Origin: Myroides oncorhynchi
Lineage (GTDB): Bacteria; Bacteroidota; Bacteroidia; Flavobacteriales; Flavobacteriaceae
Length of the DNA stretch: 64,000 nucleotides
Direction of reading: 5' to 3'
Assembly: GCF_020905415.1 (NCBI RefSeq)
Contig: NZ_JAJJMP010000001.1
Coordinates: 1,809,501-1,873,500 of the forward strand
The stretch's first letter is position 1. Each line of letters begins with the position of its first letter. Below, piece by piece: positions 26,989-38,100 of the stretch. Both the position numbers and the translations under genes were made by a program. The notes under the pieces were generated by a model that did not search any database, had not been told where the DNA came from, and worked only from the letters and a program-made list of their open reading frames with translations.

Positions 26989-27149
26989 TTTTACCCTAGA
27001 TTTCTTTAGAAAAATACTACAAAATAGTTCTACTTCATAATTCTTTATTTAGTTCTGAATCTATTGTCTAGCATGCTTGTTTCACGAATTCAGACTTATC
27101 TAGTAGAATTACTTTTCGTTTATATGTCTATCGCGTATTTGGGGTTTAA
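26989..27149 (+). repeat. intergenic palindromic repeat family, copy E
   Basis: About 161 bp. Left arm TTTTACCCTAGATTTC; right end CTATCGCGTATTTGGGGTTTAA. Conserved blocks: AAATACTACAAAAT, TTCTACTTCATA, TAGCATGCTTGTTTCA and AGAATTACTTTTCGTTTATA. The centre is degenerate (TATTGTCTAGCATGC), so it is not a clean palindrome in this copy. It lies 11 bp after the coxA terminator, and its right end reaches into the ruvB promoter. Confidence 0.8.
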
Positions 27150-27158
27150 TATTTGGAT

Positions 27159-27166
27159 TATATTTG
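27159..27166 (+). promoter_or_regulatory. ruvB promoter -7 element, possible leaderless start
   Basis: TATATTTG, a perfect TAnnTTTG, ends only 4 nt before the ruvB ATG (27171), which predicts a leaderless or nearly leaderless mRNA. A TTTG at 27138-27141, inside the right arm of repeat copy E, is a possible -33 (17-nt spacer). Confidence 0.6.
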
Positions 27167-27170
27167 TACT

Positions 27171-28199
27171 ATGAATGAGAATTTAAACCCAACGAATAAG
27201 CACTTTTCTTCTGAGGAAATCGATGTTGAGAAGAAATTGCGTCCCCTGTCATTTGATGATTTTGCGGGGCAAGAGCAAGTTTTAGAGAACCTAAAGATCT
27301 TTGTGGAAGCTGCTAATCTTAGAGGGGAAGCCTTAGATCATACTCTATTTCACGGGCCTCCTGGATTAGGAAAGACTACGTTGGCTAATATTTTAGCGAA
27401 TGAACTTGATGTTGGAATTAAGATTACTTCAGGACCTGTTCTTGACAAACCTGGTGATTTGGCTGGTTTGTTGACTAATCTTGAAGAGCGCGATGTTTTG
27501 TTTATTGATGAGATTCACCGTTTAAGTCCGATTGTAGAAGAATATTTATATTCAGCTATGGAGGATTTTAAGATAGATATTATGATAGAGTCTGGACCTA
27601 ATGCACGTACTGTTCAGATTCACTTAAACCCTTTTACTCTAGTAGGTGCTACAACGCGTTCAGGACTTTTAACTTCTCCAATGCGCGCACGTTTTGGTAT
27701 TCAAAGTAGGTTACAATATTATAATAAAGAGTTATTAGCGACTATTGTAGAACGTAGTTCTTCTATATTAGGTGTTCATATTGATCTAGAAGCTGCTATT
27801 GAAATAGCTGGTCGTAGTCGAGGGACGCCTCGTATTGCTAATGCTTTATTACGACGTGTTCGTGATTTCGCACAGATAAAAGGTAATGGAAGTATTGATA
27901 TAGAAATCTCTAAATACGCATTGAATTCTTTAAATGTAGATTCATTTGGACTAGATGAGATGGATAATAAGATATTGAGTACTATTATTGATAAGTTTAA
28001 GGGGGGGCCTGTAGGACTATCTACTTTAGCTACGGCAGTGTCAGAAAATGGAGAGACTATAGAAGAGGTTTATGAGCCTTATTTGATTCAAGAGGGGTTT
28101 ATTTTGCGCACACCTAGAGGTAGAGAGGCTACTGATAAAGCTTATACTCACCTAGGTCGTGTGAAAGCGAGTACACAAGGAGGATTATTTGACTCGTAG
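27171..28199 (+). CDS. ruvB: Holliday junction branch migration ATPase RuvB
   Basis: AAA+ motor that drives branch migration with RuvA. Walker A GPPGLGKT is at residues 62-69 and Walker B with DEIH at 113-116. Sensor and arginine-finger regions ([18 protein letters not shown]) and a C-terminal winged helix ([20 protein letters not shown]) follow. The start is the ATG at 27171 ([10 protein letters not shown]); an upstream in-frame TTG at 27153 would overlap the promoter. 342 aa is the normal length. ruvA lies 3.4 kb downstream. Confidence 0.97.
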   Translation: MNENLNPTNKHFSSEEIDVEKKLRPLSFDDFAGQEQVLENLKIFVEAANLRGEALDHTLFHGPPGLGKTTLANILANELDVGIKITSGPVLDKPGDLAGLLTNLEERDVLFIDEIHRLSPIVEEYLYSAMEDFKIDIMIESGPNARTVQIHLNPFTLVGATTRSGLLTSPMRARFGIQSRLQYYNKELLATIVERSSSILGVHIDLEAAIEIAGRSRGTPRIANALLRRVRDFAQIKGNGSIDIEISKYALNSLNVDSFGLDEMDNKILSTIIDKFKGGPVGLSTLATAVSENGETIEEVYEPYLIQEGFILRTPRGREATDKAYTHLGRVKASTQGGLFDS

Positions 28200-28223
28200 T
28201 GTGTAAGTTACATTGTTAGGTAA

Positions 28224-29150
28224 ATGATAGAAAATAAAAGTAAATATGCTACCTTGATAAAAGCCGAGGCATTACGCCTTGGCTTTTCGTCTTGTGGTAT
28301 TTCGAAAGCTAGTTTTTTAGAGACAGAAGCACCTCGATTAGAGCTATGGTTGAATAATCAAATGCACGGTCAGATGTCTTATATGGAAAATTATTTTGAT
28401 AAGAGATTAGATCCTACTAAACTGGTGGAAGGAGCAAAAAGTGTAGTATCACTTACATTAAATTATTATCCTGAAGATAAGCAGATAGATGATAATTTTA
28501 AAATTTCTAAATATGCTTATGGTGAGGATTATCACTATGTAATAAAAGATAAATTAAAAGAATTGTTGTTTTATATTGAGAGTGTAGTAGGTGATGTAGG
28601 TGGTCGTGTATTTGTTGATTCCGCACCTGTATTAGATAAAGCTTGGGCTGCTAAGTCAGGATTGGGCTGGGTAGGTAAGAATAATAATCTTATTAATCGC
28701 AAGAGTGGTTCTTTCTTTTTTATAGCTGAGTTGATCATTGATTTGGAATTAGAAGAAGATGGCCCTACTACAGATCACTGTGGCACCTGTACTAAATGTA
28801 TTGATGCATGTCCTACAGGAGCTATTGAAAGTCCTTACCTTGTTAATGGGAGCAAGTGTATATCATATTTGACGATAGAATTAAAAGATGATATTCCTGA
28901 TGAGTTTAGTGGGAAGTTAGATAATTGGATGTTTGGATGCGATGTTTGTCAAGATGTTTGTCCGTGGAATCGCTTTGCAGTACCTCATAAAGAGGATAGA
29001 TTTATTCCTAATAATGAGTTAATACACTATTCAAAGCGTGAATGGAAGGAACTAACGAAAGAGACTTTTAATGAAATATTTAAAAAATCAGCAATAAAGA
29101 GGGCTAAATACGAAGGGTTGTTGCGAAATATGCAATTTTTAAAGGAGTGA
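28224..29150 (+). CDS. queG: epoxyqueuosine reductase
   Basis: Cobalamin- and Fe-S-dependent enzyme for the last step of queuosine synthesis in tRNA. The N-terminal B12-binding part has [20 protein letters not shown] with the proposed catalytic Asp. Two 4Fe-4S sites follow: [16 protein letters not shown] (from Cys186) and [11 protein letters not shown] (from Cys239). 308 aa without the C-terminal HEAT domain found in longer homologues. It lies 24 nt after ruvB and is probably co-transcribed with it. Confidence 0.95.
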   Translation: MIENKSKYATLIKAEALRLGFSSCGISKASFLETEAPRLELWLNNQMHGQMSYMENYFDKRLDPTKLVEGAKSVVSLTLNYYPEDKQIDDNFKISKYAYGEDYHYVIKDKLKELLFYIESVVGDVGGRVFVDSAPVLDKAWAAKSGLGWVGKNNNLINRKSGSFFFIAELIIDLELEEDGPTTDHCGTCTKCIDACPTGAIESPYLVNGSKCISYLTIELKDDIPDEFSGKLDNWMFGCDVCQDVCPWNRFAVPHKEDRFIPNNELIHYSKREWKELTKETFNEIFKKSAIKRAKYEGLLRNMQFLKE

Positions 29151-29183
29151 ATTCCGTAAATCTAAATAGTATGACAAAAAGGT

Positions 29184-29191
29184 TATCTTTG
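29184..29191 (+). promoter_or_regulatory. -7 element of maeB promoter
   Basis: TATCTTTG, a perfect TAnnTTTG, 23 nt upstream of the maeB ATG. No clear -33 TTG. Confidence 0.6.
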
Positions 29192-29214
29192 TTCGTCACA
29201 TTAAATGTAAATTT

Positions 29215-31494
29215 ATGAATAAAGATAGTTTACGTAGAGAAGCGCTTAAGTACCATGCAGAACCAACGCCTGGGAAGATACAAGTAGTTCCTACAAAGAA
29301 GTATTCATCACAAAGAGATTTAGCTTTAGCATATTCACCAGGAGTGGCAGAGCCATGTTTAGAGATTGCAAGCGATGTAAATAATGTATATAAATATACA
29401 GCAAAAGGTAATTTAGTAGCAGTTATCTCAAACGGTACAGCTGTATTAGGATTAGGAGATATCGGACCTGAAGCTTCTAAGCCAGTAATGGAAGGAAAAG
29501 GATTACTGTTTAAAATCTTTGCTGATATAGATGTTTTTGATATTGAAGTAGATACTACTGATGTTGAGAAATTCATTGAAACTGTAAAAAATATTGCTCC
29601 AACTTTTGGGGGTATAAACTTAGAGGATATTAAAGCTCCTGAATCTTTTGAAATTGAAAGACGCTTAAAAGAAGAGTTAGATATACCTGTAATGCACGAT
29701 GATCAACACGGTACAGCTATTATCTCGGCAGCAGCATTGATTAATGCTGTGGAATTAGCAGGTAAGAAAATGGAAGATGTTACTATGGTAGTGTCTGGTG
29801 CTGGTTCAGCTGCTATTGCTTGTGCTAAGTTATACGTAGCTTTTGGTGTTAAACAAGAGAATATCAAAATGTTTAATAGTAAAGGGGTATTGAAAAAAGA
29901 CGATACTCGTATTTCTGATTTACAAAGAGAGTTTGCAGTTGATACAGATATCTCTTTAGGAGATGCTTTAAAGGGGGCTGATGTATTTATCGGGTTATCT
30001 ACTGCTGATGTATTAAAACCAGAAATGTTATTAGGGATGAACGAAAATCCTATAGTATTTGCTATGGCTAATCCAAGACCTGAAATCGACTATAACCTTG
30101 CAACTTCTACACGTAAGGATGTGATTATGGCTACTGGACGTTCAGATTATCCAAACCAAGTTAATAACGTATTAGGTTTCCCTTATATCTTTAGAGGTGC
30201 TTTAGATGTACGCGCAACTAAGATAAACGAAGAAATGAAAATGGCTGCTGTAGTAGCTTTAGCGAAGTTAGCTAAAGAACCAGTGCCAGAACAAGTTAAC
30301 ATAGCTTATGGTGAGACAAAGTTTACTTTCGGTAGAGAGTATATTATTCCTAAGCCATTTGACCCTAGATTAATCTCTGTCGTTCCTCCAGCAGTAGCTA
30401 AAGCAGCTATGGAAAGTGGAATTGCATTATCTCCTATCACTGACTGGGAAGAGTATAAATCTTCTTTAGAAGAAAGAATGGGATCAGATAATAAGTTAGT
30501 GCGTATGTTAATCAATCGTGCTAAGACTGAACCTAAACGTGTAGTTTATGCTGAAGCAGATCATTTAGATGTGTTGAAAGCTGCTCAAATAGCTTATGAA
30601 GAAGGTATGGTAACTCCTATTTTATTAGGTGATAAAGAGACTATATTAGAGCTTAAGAGAGAAATAGAGTTTACTGATGAAGTTGAAATAATAGACCCTA
30701 AATCGGATGAACAAAAAGAGAGAAGAACTGCTTTTGCAAATGCTTATTGGGAAACAAGAAAGCGCAAAGGAGTAACTTTATATGATGCTGGTAAATTAAT
30801 GCTAGAGCGTAACTATTTCGCATCAATGTTGATTAATGAAGGACAAGCAGATGCTATGTTGACAGGATACTCTCGCAGTTATCCTAATGTAGTGAAACCA
30901 ATCTTAGAATTGATCCCTAAAGCTCAAGGAGTAAGTAGAGTTGCTACTACAAACTTAATGATGACTAAAAGAGGACCTATGTTCTTAGCTGATACAGCTA
31001 TTAACCCAGATCCTACAGCAGAAGACTTAGCTAAAATAGCTGTGATGACTGAAAAGACAGTTCGTATGTTTGGTATGGAGCCAGTTGTAGCGATGTTGTC
31101 TTATGCTAACTTTGGTTCTGCACCTAACGCTTCACCAACTAAGATGAAAGAAGCAGTTAGTATCTTACACGAACAATTTCCAGAAATGATAGTTGATGGT
31201 GAAATTCAAATAGACTTTGCTCTTAACAGTGAGATGTTGAAGAATAAATTCCCATTTTCTAAATTAGTAGATAAGAAAGTGAATACACTTATCTTCCCTA
31301 ACTTAGATTCTGCAAACATTACTTACAAAATGTTGAAAGAGTTGAACAAAGCAACGTCTATTGGTCCTATTATTTTAGGTTTAGATAAAGCTGTTCACGT
31401 ATTCCAATTAGGTGCTAGCGTTGACGAAATGGTAAATATGACAGCTGTAGCTGTAGTGGATGCTCAAGTACGTGAAAATCGTAAAAAGAAGTAA
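29215..31494 (+). CDS. maeB: NADP-dependent malic enzyme with C-terminal phosphotransacetylase-like domain
   Basis: 759-aa two-domain MaeB. The malic enzyme part (about residues 1-420) decarboxylates malate to pyruvate and has AYSPGVAEPC, MHDDQHGTAI (metal and substrate site) and VSGAGSAAIACAKL (NADP-binding). The C-terminal half (about 430-755) is homologous to phosphate acetyltransferase and in known enzymes is a regulatory domain that senses acetyl-CoA. The role is making pyruvate and NADPH during growth on amino acids or C4 acids. Own promoter; monocistronic. Confidence 0.95.
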   Translation: MNKDSLRREALKYHAEPTPGKIQVVPTKKYSSQRDLALAYSPGVAEPCLEIASDVNNVYKYTAKGNLVAVISNGTAVLGLGDIGPEASKPVMEGKGLLFKIFADIDVFDIEVDTTDVEKFIETVKNIAPTFGGINLEDIKAPESFEIERRLKEELDIPVMHDDQHGTAIISAAALINAVELAGKKMEDVTMVVSGAGSAAIACAKLYVAFGVKQENIKMFNSKGVLKKDDTRISDLQREFAVDTDISLGDALKGADVFIGLSTADVLKPEMLLGMNENPIVFAMANPRPEIDYNLATSTRKDVIMATGRSDYPNQVNNVLGFPYIFRGALDVRATKINEEMKMAAVVALAKLAKEPVPEQVNIAYGETKFTFGREYIIPKPFDPRLISVVPPAVAKAAMESGIALSPITDWEEYKSSLEERMGSDNKLVRMLINRAKTEPKRVVYAEADHLDVLKAAQIAYEEGMVTPILLGDKETILELKREIEFTDEVEIIDPKSDEQKERRTAFANAYWETRKRKGVTLYDAGKLMLERNYFASMLINEGQADAMLTGYSRSYPNVVKPILELIPKAQGVSRVATTNLMMTKRGPMFLADTAINPDPTAEDLAKIAVMTEKTVRMFGMEPVVAMLSYANFGSAPNASPTKMKEAVSILHEQFPEMIVDGEIQIDFALNSEMLKNKFPFSKLVDKKVNTLIFPNLDSANITYKMLKELNKATSIGPIILGLDKAVHVFQLGASVDEMVNMTAVAVVDAQVRENRKKK

Positions 31495-31561
31495 ATTACT
31501 GGTATTCTGAGTAGTAGTTGCTCGACTGATTATTTGTTATTAATTAGTTAATATTTATTGT

Positions 31562-31569
31562 TATTTTTG
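31562..31569 (+). promoter_or_regulatory. -7 element of the ruvA-sprA promoter
   Basis: TATTTTTG, a perfect TAnnTTTG, 20 nt upstream of the ruvA ATG. A TTTG at 31533-31536 is a possible -33, with a rather long spacer. Confidence 0.5.
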
Positions 31570-31589
31570 ATGTAAAATACGATATAACA

Positions 31590-32171
31590 ATGATAGCACA
31601 TATACAAGGACGCCTAGTAGAAAAAACTGCCACTGAAGTGGTAATAGATTGCGGGGGAGTAGGATATCTTATCCATATTTCCCTGCATACTTTTTCTCAA
31701 ATTGGTTCCTCAGAGAATTTGAGATTATATACTTTCCTCCAAATAAAAGAAGACGGACATACCTTGTTCGGATTTATAGATAAAATAGAACGTGAACTTT
31801 TTAAATTGCTTATTTCTGTGTCAGGAATAGGAGGTAATACTGCACGTAATATGTTGTCTTCTATTGCTCCTAAGGAATTACTACAAGCCATTGCTTCAGC
31901 TGATGTAAAGACTATTCAATCAGTAAAAGGAATCGGAGCTAAAACTGCTCAAAGAGTTATTCTAGATTTACAAGAAAAGGTATTAAAATTATATAATATC
32001 GATGAAGTTTCTCCTATTATTAACAATACAAATGCAGATGAAGCGTTATCAGCTTTAGAAGTATTGGGTTTTGTGCGTAAATCGGCTGAAAAGGTTGTAG
32101 ATAAGATTATTAAACAAGATCCTGATGCATCAGTTGAATTCATCATTAAACAAGCTTTAAAAAATTTATAA
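31590..32171 (+). CDS. ruvA: Holliday junction-binding protein RuvA
   Basis: Binds four-way junctions and loads RuvB. The N-terminal OB domain (about residues 1-62, MIAHIQGRLVEKTATEVVIDCGGVGY) is followed by a double helix-hairpin-helix domain (VSGIGGNTARNML; IQSVKGIGAKTAQRVILDL) and the C-terminal RuvB-binding domain (about 145-193, ALEVLGF). 193 aa. It lies 3 nt before sprA, a coupling often seen in Flavobacteriia. Confidence 0.97.
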   Translation: MIAHIQGRLVEKTATEVVIDCGGVGYLIHISLHTFSQIGSSENLRLYTFLQIKEDGHTLFGFIDKIERELFKLLISVSGIGGNTARNMLSSIAPKELLQAIASADVKTIQSVKGIGAKTAQRVILDLQEKVLKLYNIDEVSPIINNTNADEALSALEVLGFVRKSAEKVVDKIIKQDPDASVEFIIKQALKNL

Positions 32172-32174
32172 ATT

Positions 32175-35100
32175 TTGAAGGAGCATTTTCCTATATCCAA
32201 GTCACTTTTTTTTTGGCTAATTATTCTGCTCTTTGGAGTACAAATTTCGCATGCCCAAAATATTGGGATACAAGAAGCAGATTCTCTTCAAACTAAATTT
32301 GATATAGGGAAAATAGTTATACCTGATCCAGATATAATAAAAGAAGCATACTCTTATAATCCTTATAAGGATAGTTATTATCTAACTAAGACTTTTGATG
32401 GATTTAATGTTAACTATCCACTCATATTAACGCGTAAGGAATTTGAGGATTTGATTATGCGTGCTGAACTACGTAAGTATTTCTTACAAAGATTTAATGT
32501 CATGCATGGTCGTGAAGAAAATGAAGAAGTTACACGTGATATGTTGCCTCGTTATTACGTAAACTCTAAGTTATTTAGTACTATTTTTGGATCTAATACG
32601 ATTGATGTAAAACCTACTGGTTCTGTAGAGTTTGATATGGGAGTTCGGTATAGTAAACAGGATAACCCTGTAGTATCTACACGTAATCGTAAGAACATGG
32701 CGTTTGATTTTAATCAACGTATTAGCATGGGACTTCAAGGTATGGTTGGAACGAGACTAGCTGTTAATATTAACTATGATACTCAAGCTACATTTGACTT
32801 CCAAAATATGATGAAGTTATCGTTTGCTCCAGATGAGGATGATATCGTGCGCAAAGTAGAGGTGGGTAATGTAAGCATGCCTATTAGTGGTTCTTTAGTT
32901 AGAGGAGCCCAGAGTTTGTTCGGAGTGAAGACAGAACTACAATTTGGACGAACTACTATTACGGGTGTTTTTTCAGAACAGAAGTCACAGACTACTTCTA
33001 TTAGAGCAGATGGAGGAGGTACATTAGAGGAATTCGAATTATTTGCTTTAGATTATGATGAAGATAGACACTTCTTTTTATCTCAATATTTTAGAAATAA
33101 TTATGATGAAGCTTTAGAGAAATATCCTTTTATTAAAAGTCGCGTTCGTATCACTAGAGTAGAAGTATGGATAACAAATCGCTATGGTAGAATTAATCAA
33201 ACAGCTAATAATGCTCGTAATATTATAGCACTTCAAGATTTAGGAGAGGGTAAAAATAAAAATGGAAGACCTGATGCAGAGGTTGTATCTCGTGGAGAAT
33301 TGAATTTCTTTACATTTAACGGTTTTGCTAACGCTTATCCTGATAATGCAAATAATATGTTTGACCCGGGTCAGATAGGTAATAACTTTTTAACTCCTGC
33401 TATTAGGCTTAATACTTCGGGGTCTTCTGGTTTCACTGTGGGGGCACAAGAAGGTAAAGACTTTGTACGTTTAGAAGGTGCTCGTAAACTTAATGCTAAT
33501 GAGTTTACTTTTCATCCGCAATTGGGGTATATATCACTTAATCAGAGATTGTCTAATGATGAAGTGTTAGCAGTAGCTTTTCAATATTCTATAGGGGATA
33601 AGATCTATCAAGTAGGAGAATTTGGTACTGATGGAGGTATGACTGTATTGCCTCCTGGAGATGAAATTAATAATCCTGATGTACCACGTAGTCAATCATT
33701 AATACTTAAAATGTTAAAGAGTAATCTTACATTAGTGGGAGAACCTGTATGGAAATTAATGATGAAGAACATTTATCAGATTCCAAATGCAATGTATATC
33801 TCACAAGATAAGTTTAGATTTAATATTCTATATACAGATCCAAGCCCATTAAATTATATTAGTTCTGTAGATGGTAAACCACTTGCAGCTGATGTGGAAC
33901 GCACTCCATTATTAAAAGTATTTCATTTAGACCGATTAAATTATACCAATGACCCTCAACAAGGAGGAGATGGGTTCTTTGACTTTTTACCTAATGGTGG
34001 TAGGCAGAATACATATAATCCTAACAATGCAGGTAATATGAATAATGGTTACGGCAATAATGGTAATAACGGAGGTTATGGAAACAACAATGGAGGTTAC
34101 GGAAATAACAATGGAGGTTATGGAAATAACAACGGAGGTTACGGAAATAACAATGGGGGTTATGGTAACAATAATCAATATAATAGTAACACGTTTGAAG
34201 GAATAACTATAGATCCAGTTTATGGACGTATTATCTTTACAACAGTAGAACCATTTGGAGAACATTTATTTAATAAGCTTGCTGAGAATAAAGTAAGTGA
34301 AGGCTATAACGAGACAAGTACATATAATAAAAATCAAGCTAAGTATGTGTTTAGAAGTATGTACCGTACTACTAAAACTGAAGCACTTAGAAATCAAAAC
34401 GAAAAGAATAAATTCCAATTAAAAGGGAAGTTCTCAAGCTCTATGGGAGAGGGGATTCCTATCGGTTCATTTAATGTTGCACCAGGGTCTGTTGTGGTAA
34501 AGGCAGCTGGACGTGTTTTAGTTGAAGGAGTGGATTATACCGTTGATTATAGTAGAGGACGTGTCATGATTCTAGATCCGGGTTTACAAGCATCAAATAC
34601 CCCTATAGAAGTATCTGTAGAGAATAATACAATGTTTGGTCAGCAAACGAAGCGTTTTTTTGGTATGCATGTTGAACATAAGTTCAGTAAAGACTTTATA
34701 GTAGGAGGAACATTTCTACATATGTCAGAGCGTCCATTCACACATAAATCTAGTTATGGACAAGAAGCAGTAAACAATACGATATGGGGCTTAAATGCGC
34801 AGTATTCAACAGAAGTCCCATTCTTAACGAGATTAGTAAATAAACTACCTAATATAGATACAGATGTAGAGTCAAGGGTTTCTGTCCGAGGAGAGTTTGC
34901 CTATTTACAGCCTGGTAATTCAAAATTAGATCAGATGAATGGCGAAGCGACTTCATATATAGATGATTTTGAAGGGATGCAATCTGTGATTGATGTTAAA
35001 GCTCCGTTGTCTTGGAAGCTGTCTAGTGTACCTATTGGGTTTCATGGATTAAATGAGCTAGAAAAAACTAAGAATGATATAGTAGTAGAACCTACTTATA

Positions 35101-38100
35101 GTTTAGAAGACGGATATAGACGATCTAAAATGTCATGGTATACTATTGATCCAACATTTTATGTAGGAACTAAGCCTGCTGGCGTAACAGAATTTGATTT
35201 GTCTTCTAATAGAACAAGAAGAATATATAGTGATGAGCTGTTTCCTAATACGGATATTGCTTATGGTGAAAGTAGAGTGATTAATACACTTGACTTGACT
35301 TTTTATCCAGAAGAAAGGGGACCTTATAATTTTAATGAAAATTATTTGACTAATCCTAGATCTCTTACTCCTCGTAAAAACTGGGGAGGAATAATGAGAG
35401 GTTTGACAACAACAAACTTTGAACAAGCGAATATTGAGTTTGTCGAATTTTGGGTAATGGATCCTTATTATGGAAATGAAGGAGATAAACTATCAAGTCA
35501 AAATATAGGAGAACTCCGTTTAAACTTAGGGTTCATATCTGAGGATATTTTAAGAGATGGACATAAGCAATATGAAAATGGACTACCCGATACAGGAGCG
35601 AATTCTACTACTACAATTACTACAATTTGGGGAAAAGTTCCTTCAGCACCTTCTCTTGTATATGCATTTGATACAAATGCAGAGAATAGAAGACTACAAG
35701 ATGTGGGATTAGATGGCTTAAGTGATGATGAAGAAAGAATATTCTTTAAGAAATTTGCTGGTTTTAGCGATCCTGCAGCAGATAATTTCATACATTATTT
35801 AGATGCACAAGGAGGAATATTAGAGAGATATCGTGACTATAATGGTATGGAAAATAATAGCCCAGCAGGTGGGGGAAGAGCTGGTAATAATCAGCCTGAC
35901 GCAGAAGATATCGATGGGGATAATACCATGAATACTATTAATGCATATTACGAGTATAAGATAAATATCAAACCAGAAACTGCAGTAGGTGATGAGTATG
36001 TTACAGATGTTAGACAAACAGAGATACAATCCCCTGATGGCTCTAGAAGAAAAGTTAAATGGATTCAATATAAGATACCTATTGATGCTAAAGGAAAAAA
36101 AATAGGACCTATAGAAGATACTAGATCAATGCGTTTTATGCGTATGTATCTTACAGGATTTGAGAAAGAGGTGACTATGCGTTTTGCAACTTTGAATTTG
36201 GTAAGGTCTGATTGGAAGCGATTTAGCAGAAATTTAATAGAAGATAATTCTGCTAAAGTGGATGAGAAGTTTCCGAATACAGAAGTTGATGTAACGTCTG
36301 TAAATCTAACAGATAATTTTAATCGTAAACCTATTCCTTATGTGACGCCTCCTGGGGTACGTAGAGAACAAGTGTATATGAACAACACTTTAATTAATCA
36401 AAACGAGCAGTCTCTTTCTTTAAGAGTGTACCCAAAAGATCAGAGTACATATCCTGATGGATTAGTTCCTTTGGATGCAAGAGCAGTATATAAAAATTTC
36501 AATGTTGATATGCGTCAGTATAAGAAGCTGAGGATGTTCATACATGGAGAATCATTAGAAGGGGCTACTAGAAGATTACAAGACTATGAGATGGCAGCAT
36601 TTATCCGTATAGGTAGTGATGTTGTCGAAAATTTCTATGAGATAGAGGTACCTTTAAAAATAACGAATGGAGGAGAGACTAATCCTGATAATATTTGGCC
36701 AACAGAGAATGAATTAAATGTTCCTTTTGAGCTGTTGGCAAAGTTAAAAGTATTAAAAATGGGGGAAGTGTCTAAACCAGGCTTCGATACTTCTAAAATA
36801 TTCTACGTTGACGAAGTTTCTTTAGATCCTTCAGCAGGAGATAAGCCTAATAAAGTTAAATTAGGTATAAAGGGAAATCCAAACTTTGGAAAAGTAAGAA
36901 TGATGATGATTGGTATCAGAAATATAACTCCTGGTACAGAAGCATTATCTGGTGAGTTTTGGTTTGATGAGTTGCGTATGTCTGACATGGATAATAAAGG
37001 TGGATGGGCAGGAATGATGACTGTTGATGCTAATCTAGCAGATTTTGCTAATATTTCTTTGACAGGAATGAAATCTACTATTGGTTTTGGTGGATTAGAG
37101 CAAGGTCCTCAACAAAGAAGTAGAGAGGATAGACAATCATATAGTTTAATGACTAATGTGAATTTGGGTCAATTATTACCTAAGAAATGGGGTATTACTG
37201 TGCCTTTTAATTATGCGGTGAGTGAAGAGTTTATTACACCAGAGTATGATCCTATGAATCCTGATTTAAAGTTGAGTTACATTAAGTCTGGAGCAAAGAC
37301 ATCTGCCGAAGCGGAAGAAGCAGAAAAGCGAGCTCTTGATTATACGAAAAGAAAGAGTATTAATTTTATAGGTGTAAATAAACAGCGTGGACCAGAACAA
37401 AAGAGTCGTATTTATGATATCGAAAATGTGACATTATCTCATTCATATAATGAAGTAAGACATCATGATTTTGAGGTTGAATCTATGCTAGAGCAACAGG
37501 TACGCTCTTCTTTAGATTATACTTATGCATTCGAGACCAAAACGATAGAGCCATTTAAAAATATTGGTTTTATGCAAGGAGGTTATTGGGGGTTACTTAA
37601 AGATTTTAATTTTAATTACGTTCCTAGTAACATCTCTTTTAGTTCTAATATTATGCGTCAGTATAATAGACAAGAATTTAGATTAATTGATGTAGAGGGT
37701 ATTGGGTTAGATCCTTTGTATAGAAGAAATTATTTCTTTAACTATAACTTCGGTTTTAATTTTGATTTAACTAAATCTATTAGATTGAGCTATATAGGAG
37801 GAAGTAATAATGTTGTGCGTAATTATTACGATAGTGTGAATGGCATTGTTGATAATACGAATACTATATGGGATGATTATTTTAATATCGGGGAACCGAA
37901 TCAGTTTACTCAACAAGTAACATTAAATTATGAATTACCTTTTAGTAAGATACCAGTGTTGTCATTTATTCGTTCTAATTATGCATATACAGGTAACTTT
38001 AACTGGCAGCGTGCTTCTGATGCATATTCTAATATAGAAATTGAAGGTATTAATTATAATATTGGTAATACAATTCAAAATTCTAGAACCCAGAGGTTAA

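Noticed and set aside
27153..27170. Upstream TTG start for ruvB
   Set aside because: It would place the -7 element inside the coding region, and the extension has no counterpart in RuvB proteins.
34071..34175. Possible CRISPR or non-coding tandem repeat
   Set aside because: The 21-bp units have no spacers, keep the reading frame and differ only at synonymous positions; they are part of sprA.
33987..34265. Antisense open frame of 92 aa opposite the sprA repeat
   Set aside because: It exists only because the repetitive coding sequence lacks stops in this frame; low-complexity Val/Ile/Ser product, no start context.
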